From: Myxococcota bacterium
GTDB taxonomy: Bacteria; Myxococcota_A; UBA796; JAFGLY01
Length of the DNA stretch: 64,000 bases
Reading direction: 5' to 3'
Assembly (NCBI GenBank): GCA_024276675.1
Contig: JAJRWT010000081.1
Coordinates: 62,001-126,000, forward strand
The position numbers and the translations under genes were made by a program. The stretch's first letter is position 1, and every line of letters starts with the position of its first letter. This document shows positions 27,358-35,502 of the stretch, piece after piece. The notes under the pieces were generated by a model that did not search any database, was not told the origin of the DNA, and saw only the letters and a list, made by a program, of their open reading frames with translations.

Positions 27358-28125
27358 ATGCGGAACATTCTGGTCCTTTCGAAGCGCGAATTGCAAGCCT
27401 ACTTCACCTCTCCCACGGGCTGGCTCTTCCTATGCGCCTTCCTGGTCATCACCGGCTTCTTCTTCGCGTCGATGGTGGGCTACTACGCCATGCAGACCAC
27501 CGAGTTGGGAATGGGCTCCTATTCACAGGACCAATTCGACATGGGCGAGTACCTGGTGGCCCCCTTCTTCGCCAACACCAGCGTAATCCTGTTGATGCTC
27601 TGCCCGGCCCTGTCCATGCGCCTCTTCGCCGAAGACCGCAAGCAAGGTTCCCTGGAGTTGTTGCTCACCTCACCCATAAGCACCTTCGAAATCGTCATGG
27701 GCAAGTACCTGGGCAGCATGGGCTTCGTGCTGATCATGCTGTTGGCGACGGCTCACTACCCCATCATGCTCTACTGGCTGGGTGAACCCGATACTGGCGT
27801 TGTCTTCAGCAGCTACCTGGCCATGCTCCTCCTGGTTGGCTCCTTTATGGCCGTGGGGCTGCTCACCAGCGCCTTCACCGACAACCAGGTGGTGGCCCTG
27901 GCCATCAGTTTCAGCCTGCTGTTGCTGTTCTGGGTGATAAGCTGGGCCGACAACTCCGGCAGTGGTTCCATGGGTGATGTCCTCTCCTATGTCAGTATGC
28001 TCTCCCACATGGAACAGCTCGGCAAGGGATTGGTCCACCTCAAAGACATCGTCTACTACCTGTCATTCATCGGCGTTGCCCTCTTTGCCACCCAGCAGCG
28101 TGTCGAAGCCTTCAGGTGGAGGTAG
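27358..28125 (+). CDS. ABC-2 type permease (GldF-like)
   Basis: The 255-residue protein has six predicted membrane helices: the first at about residues 20-45, then two around 75-135, and three in the C-terminal half. The motif NTSVILLMLCPALSMRLFAE and the phrase GSLELLLTSPIS are characteristic of ABC-2 permeases of the GldF/NosY group. It starts nine bases after the ATPase stop. Together with the ATPase it would form the transport core. Confidence 0.88.
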   Translation: MRNILVLSKRELQAYFTSPTGWLFLCAFLVITGFFFASMVGYYAMQTTELGMGSYSQDQFDMGEYLVAPFFANTSVILLMLCPALSMRLFAEDRKQGSLELLLTSPISTFEIVMGKYLGSMGFVLIMLLATAHYPIMLYWLGEPDTGVVFSSYLAMLLLVGSFMAVGLLTSAFTDNQVVALAISFSLLLLFWVISWADNSGSGSMGDVLSYVSMLSHMEQLGKGLVHLKDIVYYLSFIGVALFATQQRVEAFRWR

Positions 28126-28127
28126 AA

Positions 28128-29903
28128 ATGCAGCGCTACGCATGGATACCTGGAATCGCCGGATTTCTCTGTATCATCGTTTTCCTGGTGTACCGCCAGG
28201 CCTACTCCGACTGGAACGTGTGGGCGGGCCTCACGGGCGGCGCCGGGATCATCCTTCTGCTGGTCTACGCCTACCTGGACCGCCTCAGGCTCGAAGACAC
28301 CGCCGGCAGCCGTGCATTTCGCTACAGCTCGGGGGCCTTCCTGCTGGTGCTCATCGCCCTCGCCCTGGGCGTGGCCGTCAACGTACTGGCCAACCGCTAC
28401 GACAAACGATGGGACGTGACCTCCTCGAAGCGCTTCACCCTTTCGGAACAGACCATCAAGGTTCTTCAGGGCCTGGACAAAAAAGTGCAAATCGCGGCCT
28501 TCTTTCCCGCTGACTCTGCTGAAGAAAGCGCGTTCAAGGACCTCGTGGAAGGCTATCGCCTGTACAGCCCCCTTCTTGAACTGGACTACCACGATCCCTT
28601 GAGTGAACCCCTCCTGGCCCAGCAGTTCGAGATCACCAGCCAATATGGTACCGTGGTGCTGCTGTCCGGCGACGACAAGCAACGCCTGGAGACAACCTTC
28701 GATGAAGAAGCCCTCACCAACGCCATCATCCGGGTCACCGCCGGAGTCCGTCACGACATCTGTTTCACAGATGACCACGGGGAGCTGGACCTGGACGACG
28801 ACTACGATCTCCAGGGACTCGGTATAGCGGTTTCCAAGCTCGAGGGGCAGAACTACCAGGTAGAAAAGGTATCCCTGCTCCGCGAAGGTGGAGTTCCCGA
28901 CCGCTGTGAGGTGCTGGTTGTGGCTGCCCCCAGCGTCGATCCGCTTCCCGTGGAACGGGAATTGCTGGCCGCCTACCTGAAACGGGGCGGAGCGGTCTTC
29001 ATGATGCTGGAACCCCTCATGGCCGAAGCCACTGCCAGGGATCTTGCCCGTTACGGCCTGGTACTGAAAAACGATCTGATCCTTGAAGACAACCCCGAGG
29101 CTCGCAGCATCGGCCTGGATCCATCCTTTATCATCGTGGGTCCCCAACAGCTCGATTTCCACCCCATCACCACCGGCCTCAAGGCTGGCCTGCTCCTGCA
29201 AACGGTCCGGTCCGTGGCAAAGTCCGACGAAGTTCCCACTGGCCTGGATATCCAGGTACTGGCCAGGACCACCTCATCCGCCTGGGCAGAGACCAGCCTG
29301 GACGGCAACGTGGCCGCTCAACCAGACCCCGCCCAGGATATCGTGGGTGATGTGCCGCTCATGGCCGTGGCAGAGATATCCGATCCCGACGCCATCTCCG
29401 TAGCCGATGCAAACATTCTGCCATCGTCCACCTCGCTCCCAGTGAAGATGGCCCACACGCCCGCCGACTCCCAACCAGCCGACCGGGACCCCGCAAAGGC
29501 AACGCCACCCGAAAACAAGCCCGCTTCCCCCCGGGAACAGGCCGCCGGCCAGACCGCCGACTCCCAGGAAGACGGGCGGCCCCTGGAAGATGCTACATCC
29601 CAGCCCCAGGACGAATCCCAGGAGGAACAGCAATCAGGAAAACTCGTGGTTGTGGGTGATGCCTCCTTCGCCACCAATCAACTCATCATCCAGGGGATGA
29701 ACCAGGACCTCTTCCTCAACACCATCGCCTGGCTGGTGGGAGAAGAAGACCAGGTATCAATTCGGCCCAACGAAGCAGCGAAAAGCACTCTTCAGATGAA
29801 CATGGCCCAGGGCGTGTTGTTGTGGTTCCTGGCCATCCTGGGTGTGCCGGGTCTGGCGCTGGCGGGTGCCATCGGCACGTGGATTCATCGGCGTAGACTG
29901 TAG
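28128..29903 (+). CDS. ABC transporter auxiliary protein (GldG-like)
   Basis: The 591-residue protein starts two bases after the permease stop, with GGAGG five bases before the ATG. Helices lie near residues 8-25, 30-48 and 62-82, followed by a large periplasmic-type domain (residues 95-440) of the GldG/ABC-auxiliary family, marked by WDVTSSKRFTLSEQT and GGAVFMMLEPL. Residues about 445-510 are an Ala/Pro/Gln/Ser-rich low-complexity insert. The C-terminus recovers the family pattern (LVVVGDASFATNQL) and ends with a transmembrane helix. The insert is unusual for the family. Confidence 0.85.
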   Translation: MQRYAWIPGIAGFLCIIVFLVYRQAYSDWNVWAGLTGGAGIILLLVYAYLDRLRLEDTAGSRAFRYSSGAFLLVLIALALGVAVNVLANRYDKRWDVTSSKRFTLSEQTIKVLQGLDKKVQIAAFFPADSAEESAFKDLVEGYRLYSPLLELDYHDPLSEPLLAQQFEITSQYGTVVLLSGDDKQRLETTFDEEALTNAIIRVTAGVRHDICFTDDHGELDLDDDYDLQGLGIAVSKLEGQNYQVEKVSLLREGGVPDRCEVLVVAAPSVDPLPVERELLAAYLKRGGAVFMMLEPLMAEATARDLARYGLVLKNDLILEDNPEARSIGLDPSFIIVGPQQLDFHPITTGLKAGLLLQTVRSVAKSDEVPTGLDIQVLARTTSSAWAETSLDGNVAAQPDPAQDIVGDVPLMAVAEISDPDAISVADANILPSSTSLPVKMAHTPADSQPADRDPAKATPPENKPASPREQAAGQTADSQEDGRPLEDATSQPQDESQEEQQSGKLVVVGDASFATNQLIIQGMNQDLFLNTIAWLVGEEDQVSIRPNEAAKSTLQMNMAQGVLLWFLAILGVPGLALAGAIGTWIHRRRL

Positions 29904-29905
29904 TC

Positions 29906-30008
29906 CTGCTGGAAACCCCCAACTGCCGGTAATCCAGCAGATCTGCTTGGCCTCCGGGGACTCCCCAGAATACATTCACTGGTCTCGACCTGCCTGGAAC
30001 CCAGTGAA
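29906..30008 (+). promoter_or_regulatory. Two inverted repeats between the ABC operon and the aminotransferase V gene
   Basis: CTGCTGGA (29906-29913) pairs with TCCAGCAG (29933-29940), and TTCACTGG (29975-29982) pairs with CCAGTGAA (30001-30008). The second stem touches the start of the AAGGAG ribosome site (30007-30012) of the gene beginning at 30018, so it could affect its translation. Neither stem has a T-tract. Confidence 0.4.
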
Positions 30009-30017
30009 GGAGATATC

Positions 30018-31202
30018 GTGTCGGACACCATCTACCTGGACAACGCTGCCACCTCGTTCCCCAAACCAGAAGTGGTACGCCACGAGATGAGCAGTTTCTG
30101 CAGGGAGTCGGGAGTCAACCCCGGCCGCTCCGGCTGCGATCTGGGTCTTAGAGCGGAATCCATGGTGTTGGGCACCAGGAAGAAGCTGTCCGCGTTCTTC
30201 AACCCGAGTCTGGTGGATCCTGCTTCCGGAAAAACCAGCAAGGATCCCAACCATCTCTGTTTCACGCCCAACGCCACCGCGAGCCTGAACCTCATCATCA
30301 ACGGAACCCTGGACAGGGGTGATCACGTTGTCTCCACCATCATGGAACACAACTCGGTGATAAGGCCCATCAACCACGCCGTACAGGACAGGGGCGTCCA
30401 GGCCACCTGGGTGGGAGCCGACCCTGAAGGCTACGTGGACCCTGAGGACATCCGGCGGGCCATCAGGAAAAACACGGCCCTCGTCATCGTCAACCACGCA
30501 TCCAATGTGCTTGGCGTGGTCCAGGACATCGAAGCCATGGGAGCCATTTGTCGGGAGGAAGGCATACCCTTCGCGGTAGACGCCGCCCAGACCGCTGGCG
30601 TGCTCCCCATCGACATGGCGCGCATGAACATCAGCTTCCTGGCCTTCACCGGGCATAAAGGCCTCTTCGGTCCAACTGGAATTGGTGGAATCTGTGTCGC
30701 CGATGGCGCCGAGATCCGTTGCTCGCTGTACGGTGGCACCGGAGTACGCTCCGCCCACCCCCTCCACATAGACGACTGGCCCCACCGCCTGGAAGCAGGC
30801 ACCCAGAACCTTGGAGGAATTGCTGGACTCAGCGCCGCCCAGGACTGGATCGCCCGGCGTGGCATCGAATCCATCTACCAGCACGAGATAGCCCTCCTGG
30901 AAATGCTCTTGCACGGCCTCCAGCGCATACCCGGAGTCACCATCTACGGGCATACTCGCACGGAGCGGCGAGTTGCGGTCTGTTCCTTCAACATAGAAAA
31001 CCGCATGCCCGCAGAAGTGGGAACATTCCTGGACGTGGACTACAATATCCTCACCCGCACGGGCCTGGAATGTGCCCCACTGGTACACAAGCACATCGGC
31101 ACTTTTCCCCTTGGCACGGTGCGTTTCTCCATAGGTCCGTTCAACACCCTGGACCACATCGAAGCCGCCATCGAGGCCGTTTCCCAGATCGCGGCCCAGT
31201 AG
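30018..31202 (+). CDS. Cysteine-desulfurase-like class V aminotransferase
   Basis: The 394-residue PLP enzyme begins at GTG with AAGGAG five bases upstream. It starts IYLDNAATSFPKPE, a signature of the NifS/SufS superfamily subgroup that includes proteins of the TIGR01977 type. The PLP lysine is in FTGHKGLFGPTG, a conserved DAAQT lies upstream, and the probable catalytic cysteine is in TGLECAPLVHK. The N-terminal SGCDLGLRAE segment is also family-like. It may donate sulfur, or act on selenocysteine or another amino acid. There is no iron-sulfur scaffold gene nearby, so the sulfur acceptor is unknown. Confidence 0.85.
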   Translation: MSDTIYLDNAATSFPKPEVVRHEMSSFCRESGVNPGRSGCDLGLRAESMVLGTRKKLSAFFNPSLVDPASGKTSKDPNHLCFTPNATASLNLIINGTLDRGDHVVSTIMEHNSVIRPINHAVQDRGVQATWVGADPEGYVDPEDIRRAIRKNTALVIVNHASNVLGVVQDIEAMGAICREEGIPFAVDAAQTAGVLPIDMARMNISFLAFTGHKGLFGPTGIGGICVADGAEIRCSLYGGTGVRSAHPLHIDDWPHRLEAGTQNLGGIAGLSAAQDWIARRGIESIYQHEIALLEMLLHGLQRIPGVTIYGHTRTERRVAVCSFNIENRMPAEVGTFLDVDYNILTRTGLECAPLVHKHIGTFPLGTVRFSIGPFNTLDHIEAAIEAVSQIAAQ

Positions 31203-31339
31203 CCCGGAACGCCACTTTTCAAGCAACTCTGCCGGTACATGGCCCGGAGTTGGAAACCCATGGCCTGGGGCCGGAATGCCACCCCTGCGCCGGCCAATCG
31301 ACAACAAGACATGGGGCCCTCAGCAGCCCCGGGCGTGGA

Positions 31340-31762
31340 CTATCCCACCTTTTCCCCGTTGATGAATATCTCGGATGCCAACTCTACCGAGGGGGAGAGC
31401 GTCGCGCTGACACCACAGTAGCGTTCTTCGGAAAGCTGCACCGCTCGCTCCACACGGTCGGAGGGAATGTCCTGGCCGGTGAAGAAGTAGCGAATGACGA
31501 TCTTTTCGAATTTCTTGGGATGGCTGTCGGCCAGATCTGCATCGGCGGAGACCTGGAAGGAGTCCAGCGGTACGCGCATCTTGGCAAGGATGGAAATCAC
31601 GTCCATGGCGGTGCAGCCCGCCAGCGATGTGAGCGTGAGGCCCTTGGGCTTGGGACCCAGGTTCCTTCCTCCAACGGACTCGCCGGCATCTATGGTGAAG
31701 GTGAAGCCGTCCAGGTGCGCCTCGAAGGCCATGCCGTCTTTCCACACTACTCTGCTTTCCAT
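31340..31762 (-). CDS. OsmC family protein
   Basis: The 140-residue protein has the two cysteines of OsmC/Ohr-type peroxidases: SLAGCTAMDV near residue 50 and ERYCGVSATL near residue 114. The spacing and the PKPKGLTL segment fit the OsmC branch rather than Ohr. It would reduce organic hydroperoxides or handle sulfur species. AAAGGAG precedes the ATG. It is downstream of the sulfatase-like gene, separated by hairpins. Confidence 0.9.
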   Translation of the reverse strand: MESRVVWKDGMAFEAHLDGFTFTIDAGESVGGRNLGPKPKGLTLTSLAGCTAMDVISILAKMRVPLDSFQVSADADLADSHPKKFEKIVIRYFFTGQDIPSDRVERAVQLSEERYCGVSATLSPSVELASEIFINGEKVG

Positions 31763-31849
31763 TTGAAGCTCCTTTCTCCAGGGAATTTGTAATCCAGGGC
31801 CTGACTTCTACATGAGCCATCTGGCTCCATTCTTGTCACCCGGTTGGCA

Positions 31850-31869
31850 GCCGGTGGCGAAACACCGGC
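31850..31869 (-). terminator. Hairpin after the sulfatase-like gene
   Basis: GCCGGTG (31850-31856) and CACCGGC (31863-31869) form a perfect 7-bp stem with a 6-base loop, about 32 bases past the sulfatase-like stop. A second small palindrome, GAGCCATCTGGCTC, is at 31814-31827. There is no T-tract, so termination strength is doubtful. Confidence 0.3.
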
Positions 31870-31901
31870 GCCAGCATTCACAGCTTGCCCTGCCATGCCG
31901 A

Positions 31902-33149
31902 CTACTCGATGTAGCCCAATGCCTTGAGACCTTCCATGGCTGCCGCCGAGGGTGCAGACCTGGTGTTGAGCAGTTGATCCTGCTGATGGTGCTCCCGCAG
32001 ATAGTCAACGAATCCCGCGGATACCTGTGGCAGGTCCAGTGCCAGGTTCCGGGTTTCGCCGGGATCACGAATCACGTCGTACAGTTCCTGCTGTCCGTTC
32101 TCACGGCTGATGAACCGCCAGTTCCCATCCACCACCAGGCGCGACGGGATGCCAAAGGTGTTGTTTTCGCTGATCCTGGGGGCGCCCTGTTGTTGGACAC
32201 CGTTCATGATCTCCACCAGTGATACGCCCTCATCAAGAGCACCGCCCCCGTCCAGGGGAATACCAGCCAACTCGAGAAGGGTGGGGCCAAGGTCGATGAG
32301 ACCGACGGGCTGGGAAAGAACTCGACCCGCCGGTACGCTACCGGGCCACCAGAGGATCAGTGGAACATGGGTGACCTCCCTGTAGTAGTCGTGGGCGTGC
32401 TCGAAGCCCCCGTGTTCCCAGAACTCCTCGCCATGGTCCGCGGCGAAGGCCACCAGCGGCGGGTCCTTCCTGGACCTGATGCCACGCATCAGCAACCCGA
32501 TCTGCTGGTCCACGTAGGCAACCTCGGCCCTGTACAACTGGCGAATGCGCTCCTGTTCCCTCTTGTCCAGCCGGATATCTCCGGCTCGCAGCGCGTGCAC
32601 CGCGGAGAAACGTTCACCCACGAGAGCACCATCAGGAGAGAGAGCCACGGTACCAGCCAACTCCACCAACATCGAGTTGTCGGTGCTGGCCTCGGGATGC
32701 AATTCCCATGGAGCATGAGGATCGATGAAGTGAAGCCACAAAAAGAGCGGAGCATCTCCCGGTTCGTCCAACCACTGTTCTGCCTTTGCACGAATGCTCT
32801 CTGCACGATCATCCATGATCCACGAATCCGGAACCAGGCGCAACACCAGGGCGGCAAGGGGAACCTCGCGCAGCACGCTGAAGGACTCGGCTTCGATGGA
32901 GGGGTTCAAGAAGCGCTGGAATCCCTGATCCAGGCCGAAGAAGCTGGATGCCCAGGGATTACCCACGACAGCCGCCGTCCTGTAGCCGGCGTCGCGAAAG
33001 CGTTCGGCCAGAGTCTCTACCCGGGAAGGAAGAGGGCTCCGATGTGCAAAACGCAGCTTGTCCAGTTGCTGGCCAACACCGGTCTTGTACACTGGAAGTG
33101 CAGAATGGAGCGATGCGAGGCTGGGGAGGGTCCATGGAGCCGGTGCCAC
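31902..33149 (-). CDS. Sulfatase-like hydrolase, C-terminal fragment after an in-frame TAA
   Basis: This frame carries most of an alkaline-phosphatase-superfamily sulfatase: APAPWTLPSLASL (active-site region with Thr where classical sulfatases have the formylglycine Cys/Ser), LWLHFIDPHAPW, FAADHGEEFWEHGG (metal ligands) and HVPLILWWPG. It ends KALGYIE. As listed it would begin at an internal GTG (33149), but it is in the same frame as the fragment at 33171-33869 and separated only by one TAA at 33171-33173, so both are probably one gene of about 656 codons. Without the N-terminal metal site (ITVDALRADY in the other fragment), this piece alone should be inactive. Confidence 0.75.
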   Translation of the reverse strand: MAPAPWTLPSLASLHSALPVYKTGVGQQLDKLRFAHRSPLPSRVETLAERFRDAGYRTAAVVGNPWASSFFGLDQGFQRFLNPSIEAESFSVLREVPLAALVLRLVPDSWIMDDRAESIRAKAEQWLDEPGDAPLFLWLHFIDPHAPWELHPEASTDNSMLVELAGTVALSPDGALVGERFSAVHALRAGDIRLDKREQERIRQLYRAEVAYVDQQIGLLMRGIRSRKDPPLVAFAADHGEEFWEHGGFEHAHDYYREVTHVPLILWWPGSVPAGRVLSQPVGLIDLGPTLLELAGIPLDGGGALDEGVSLVEIMNGVQQQGAPRISENNTFGIPSRLVVDGNWRFISRENGQQELYDVIRDPGETRNLALDLPQVSAGFVDYLREHHQQDQLLNTRSAPSAAAMEGLKALGYIE

Positions 33150-33170
33150 CGCCCGCTGGAAGAGAGAACC

Positions 33171-33869
33171 TTAATGAGCCAGGGAGTCGATGTTGGGAGT
33201 AGATTCCACCGATTTGGAGTATGCGCCAAGGTAGTCCGCCCGAAGTGCGTCCACCGTGATGAGCAGTACATCCGGGGAGCCCGGAGGGGCTGGCCTGCCC
33301 GGTTTCGGCTCCGTTGCGTTGGTGAAATTGAACAGTGCGAAGCCGCCTGAATAGACCATGAACCCGGCTCCGGAAACCAGGAGCAGCAGGCCCACCCAGG
33401 CCCCGCGCCGAACAGCGCCATGCTCCGGCAGCGGGAGGCGCCGGCTCAACATGAAGGCAGCCCAACACGCCAACAGCGCCAGACCCAATGCCACGGATCC
33501 TGCCATGACGCCGTCTTCCACAAGAGGCGCCAACAGTTCCAGAGCTGGCTTCCACGTGGCCGTTGTCAGCGCAATCTCGGCACAGGCGGCAATGATGCCG
33601 TCGTTTTCATGGGGTCTGGCCAGGAAACCCCGAGATCTGACAAACATGTAGGGCCACATCAACAGCAGCCAGACAACACCCGACACCACTCCGAAACCGA
33701 TGATGCCCAGCGACACCAGTGCGCCTGACAGCAGCGCATGGTGAAGGTACCAGGCACAGAGCCCCTGCCAGGCGCCCAGTGTGGTTCCGAAGAACAGAAC
33801 CGGGGCAGCCCACTTCCTGATGCCACGGACACCCCATCCTCTGCCCCGATTGGTTCTGTGGGCAGGCAT
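33171..33869 (-). CDS. Sulfatase-like hydrolase, N-terminal membrane fragment ending at in-frame TAA
   Basis: The fragment has about 232 residues with four to five membrane helices (the first near residue 22, the others between 45 and 165), then PDVLLITVDALRADYLGAYS, the first metal-binding motif of sulfatases, and stops at IDSLAH followed by TAA. Translation past the TAA in the same frame gives GSLFQRAVAPAPWT, exactly what a sulfatase should read next. A single change of CAA or GAA to TAA explains the break. The ATG at 33869 is chosen; a GTG at 33914 with GAAGAG upstream is an alternative. This may be a pseudogene, a read-through gene or a sequence error. Confidence 0.75.
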   Translation of the reverse strand: MPAHRTNRGRGWGVRGIRKWAAPVLFFGTTLGAWQGLCAWYLHHALLSGALVSLGIIGFGVVSGVVWLLLMWPYMFVRSRGFLARPHENDGIIAACAEIALTTATWKPALELLAPLVEDGVMAGSVALGLALLACWAAFMLSRRLPLPEHGAVRRGAWVGLLLLVSGAGFMVYSGGFALFNFTNATEPKPGRPAPPGSPDVLLITVDALRADYLGAYSKSVESTPNIDSLAH

Positions 33870-33986
33870 GTTCACGTCAATGGAAAACGGAAAACGGGAT
33901 GGATTCGCAACCACCGGGCGCTCTTCAGGCGTCGAGACAATGGCCCAGGAGCCGTCGGGAAAGAACCCAAACGGCTCGCCAGGAGA

Positions 33987-34301
33987 TCAGGCAAGAATCT
34001 GCTGGAGTTTCATGGCCAGCCCCAGGTCGCTGGCCTTGAGCTTTCCCAGCATGAAGAGCTGTGTGGCCACTGCCGGGTTGGTCATGACCTTTTCCCAGTT
34101 TTCCTTGTTCACCGTGATGACACATCCGGCGTTTTCGGTGGGGCCTTCCGTGACTCTGCCCTCATCCAGGAGATCGACGGTCCAGATCCCTGCTCCCTCG
34201 ATGTCGAATTGAAAAACCGCGTGGACCGATTCCACCAGATCGGGATCGGAAGCGATCTTCGCCGGTAGGATCTCGTTGAAGTATTCCAGTGTATCTGCCA
34301 T
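33987..34301 (-). CDS. SCP2 sterol-binding-like domain protein
   Basis: The 104-residue protein matches the SCP2 fold: an N-terminal helix with LEYFNEILPAKI, a central beta sheet (AVFQFDIEGAGIWTVDL), the segment CVITVNKENWEKVMT, and the C-terminal MLGKLKASDLGLAMKLQQIL, which is highly typical. Such small proteins bind lipids or acyl chains. It appears monocistronic and is preceded by a perfect hairpin (34330-34349). Confidence 0.88.
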   Translation of the reverse strand: MADTLEYFNEILPAKIASDPDLVESVHAVFQFDIEGAGIWTVDLLDEGRVTEGPTENAGCVITVNKENWEKVMTNPAVATQLFMLGKLKASDLGLAMKLQQILA

Positions 34302-34329
34302 GGTTTTCTCGCTTTCTGGGTGTTTATCG

Positions 34330-34349
34330 CCTTTCAGGGGGGTGAAAGG
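34330..34349 (-). promoter_or_regulatory. Perfect hairpin in the leader of the SCP2 gene
   Basis: CCTTTCA (34330-34336) and TGAAAGG (34343-34349) form a 7-bp stem around six G (C on the coding strand), 28 bases upstream of the ATG at 34301. It may be an mRNA leader hairpin or an operator. Confidence 0.4.
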
Positions 34350-34476
34350 GCGAAGGATTGAAGAGTGATGCGGTGCACGGCGAGCGAATACCCCAAAGAG
34401 CCGACATCGGGATCATGCCGATTCGCCCATGCGCTGCGTGTTCGTTCGGCCCTACGAGTGGCATCGTGCGCAGGTA

Positions 34477-34797
34477 TTAATCCCCTGACCGCTCGCGGGC
34501 AAAAGCTCCTTCCAGCCCAGCCGCTCTCAGACGAGCGTTGACATGGGCGGCGCACATTTCCACCTGCACCACCTTGCTGCGCGACTTCTCGCCCCACACG
34601 ATCCTCAGTTGGCCCGAGGGAATACGCAGCACAGTTCTGGCCAGAAGACGGATGACGCGCCTGTTGGCAGCACCCTTGCGGGCCTGGGCCCGCACGCGAA
34701 CCTTGAGAGAGCCGTCGTCCGTGACTTGGATACTGTCGCGACCAGCTCCTGGTACCACCCTGATGGCCACGGTACAGCGGCCGGACTTTTCAGCCAT
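34477..34797 (-). CDS. DUF167 / YggU family protein
   Basis: The 106-residue protein has the DUF167 pattern: VRVVPGAGRDSI-like start (VAIRVVPGAGRDSI), LKVRVRAQARKGAANRRVI, and the basic GEKSRSKVVQV. The family is small, conserved and of unknown function. Its ATG (34797) overlaps the stop region of the DivIVA gene by eight bases; the two are adjacent in many bacteria, often with YggT. A start 12 bases upstream (34809) is possible. Confidence 0.88.
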   Translation of the reverse strand: MAEKSGRCTVAIRVVPGAGRDSIQVTDDGSLKVRVRAQARKGAANRRVIRLLARTVLRIPSGQLRIVWGEKSRSKVVQVEMCAAHVNARLRAAGLEGAFARERSGD

Positions 34798-35308
34798 TGC
34801 CAGAACCATCACCCGGGTTGGCGGAGCGTCGTTCCCGGGGGGCGGAGAAGCCGTCGTGCTCGCCCGGTTCCATCTGCGAAATGAGGTTGACCTGCGACTC
34901 CAGGAATGCCCGCATACGCGCAACCTGCTGGCTACGAGCCGATTCCAGGCGCAAAACCTGCTCCAGTACCTTCCGGTATTCGTCGTGTGCAGCGGCCAAC
35001 ACCTGCTCGGCTTCGATTCGCGCTTCGCCCACGATCACATCGGCTTCCCGGTGGGCACCCCGACGAACGTCGTCGGCGAGCTGCCTTGCCAGGATCAAGG
35101 TGTCCTTGATGCCTTGTTCTGCTTCCCGGAGAGTGGCGATCTCGTTGTCACGAGCCACAAGCACCTGCCTGAGACGTTGGTTTTCCTTCAGGGCTTCTTC
35201 GAGGCTTTCCCGGAGTTCTTCGAGAAAGCCTCGAACTTCTGCCTGGTCGAAGCCCTTCTTGACCAGCCTGAACTCTTTCTGGATGATGTCCAGCGGTGTG
35301 ACCCTCAT
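34790..35308 (-). CDS. DivIVA-domain protein
   Basis: The 172-residue protein begins MRVTPLDIIQKEFRLVKKGF, with the conserved P-x-D-I-x-x-x-F and FDQAEVRGFLEEL pattern of the DivIVA membrane-binding N-terminus, followed by a coiled coil from about residue 30 to 150. DivIVA-type proteins sense curved membranes and recruit division or polarity factors. AGGAGG lies ten bases before the ATG. Cotranscription with DUF167 mirrors the ylm-type gene order, although sepF and ylmG are absent here. Confidence 0.88.
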   Translation of the reverse strand: MRVTPLDIIQKEFRLVKKGFDQAEVRGFLEELRESLEEALKENQRLRQVLVARDNEIATLREAEQGIKDTLILARQLADDVRRGAHREADVIVGEARIEAEQVLAAAHDEYRKVLEQVLRLESARSQQVARMRAFLESQVNLISQMEPGEHDGFSAPRERRSANPGDGSGNG

Positions 35309-35502
35309 GGGGCATTGTCCTCCTGGTTGTCGATGCCTTGCGCAGCAGCGTCAACCTTTCCACCCGCGCCCATGGAACCAGTGTCGTAGCATGGCCTGCT
35401 GCCGGCGAAAAGCAGCCCGCCGCACACCATGATAACCCATCTTCCACAGCCACGACCCGGCCCAGCGGCGAAAGAGGAGCGGTTCTCCAGCAAGCGGCTC
35501 CT

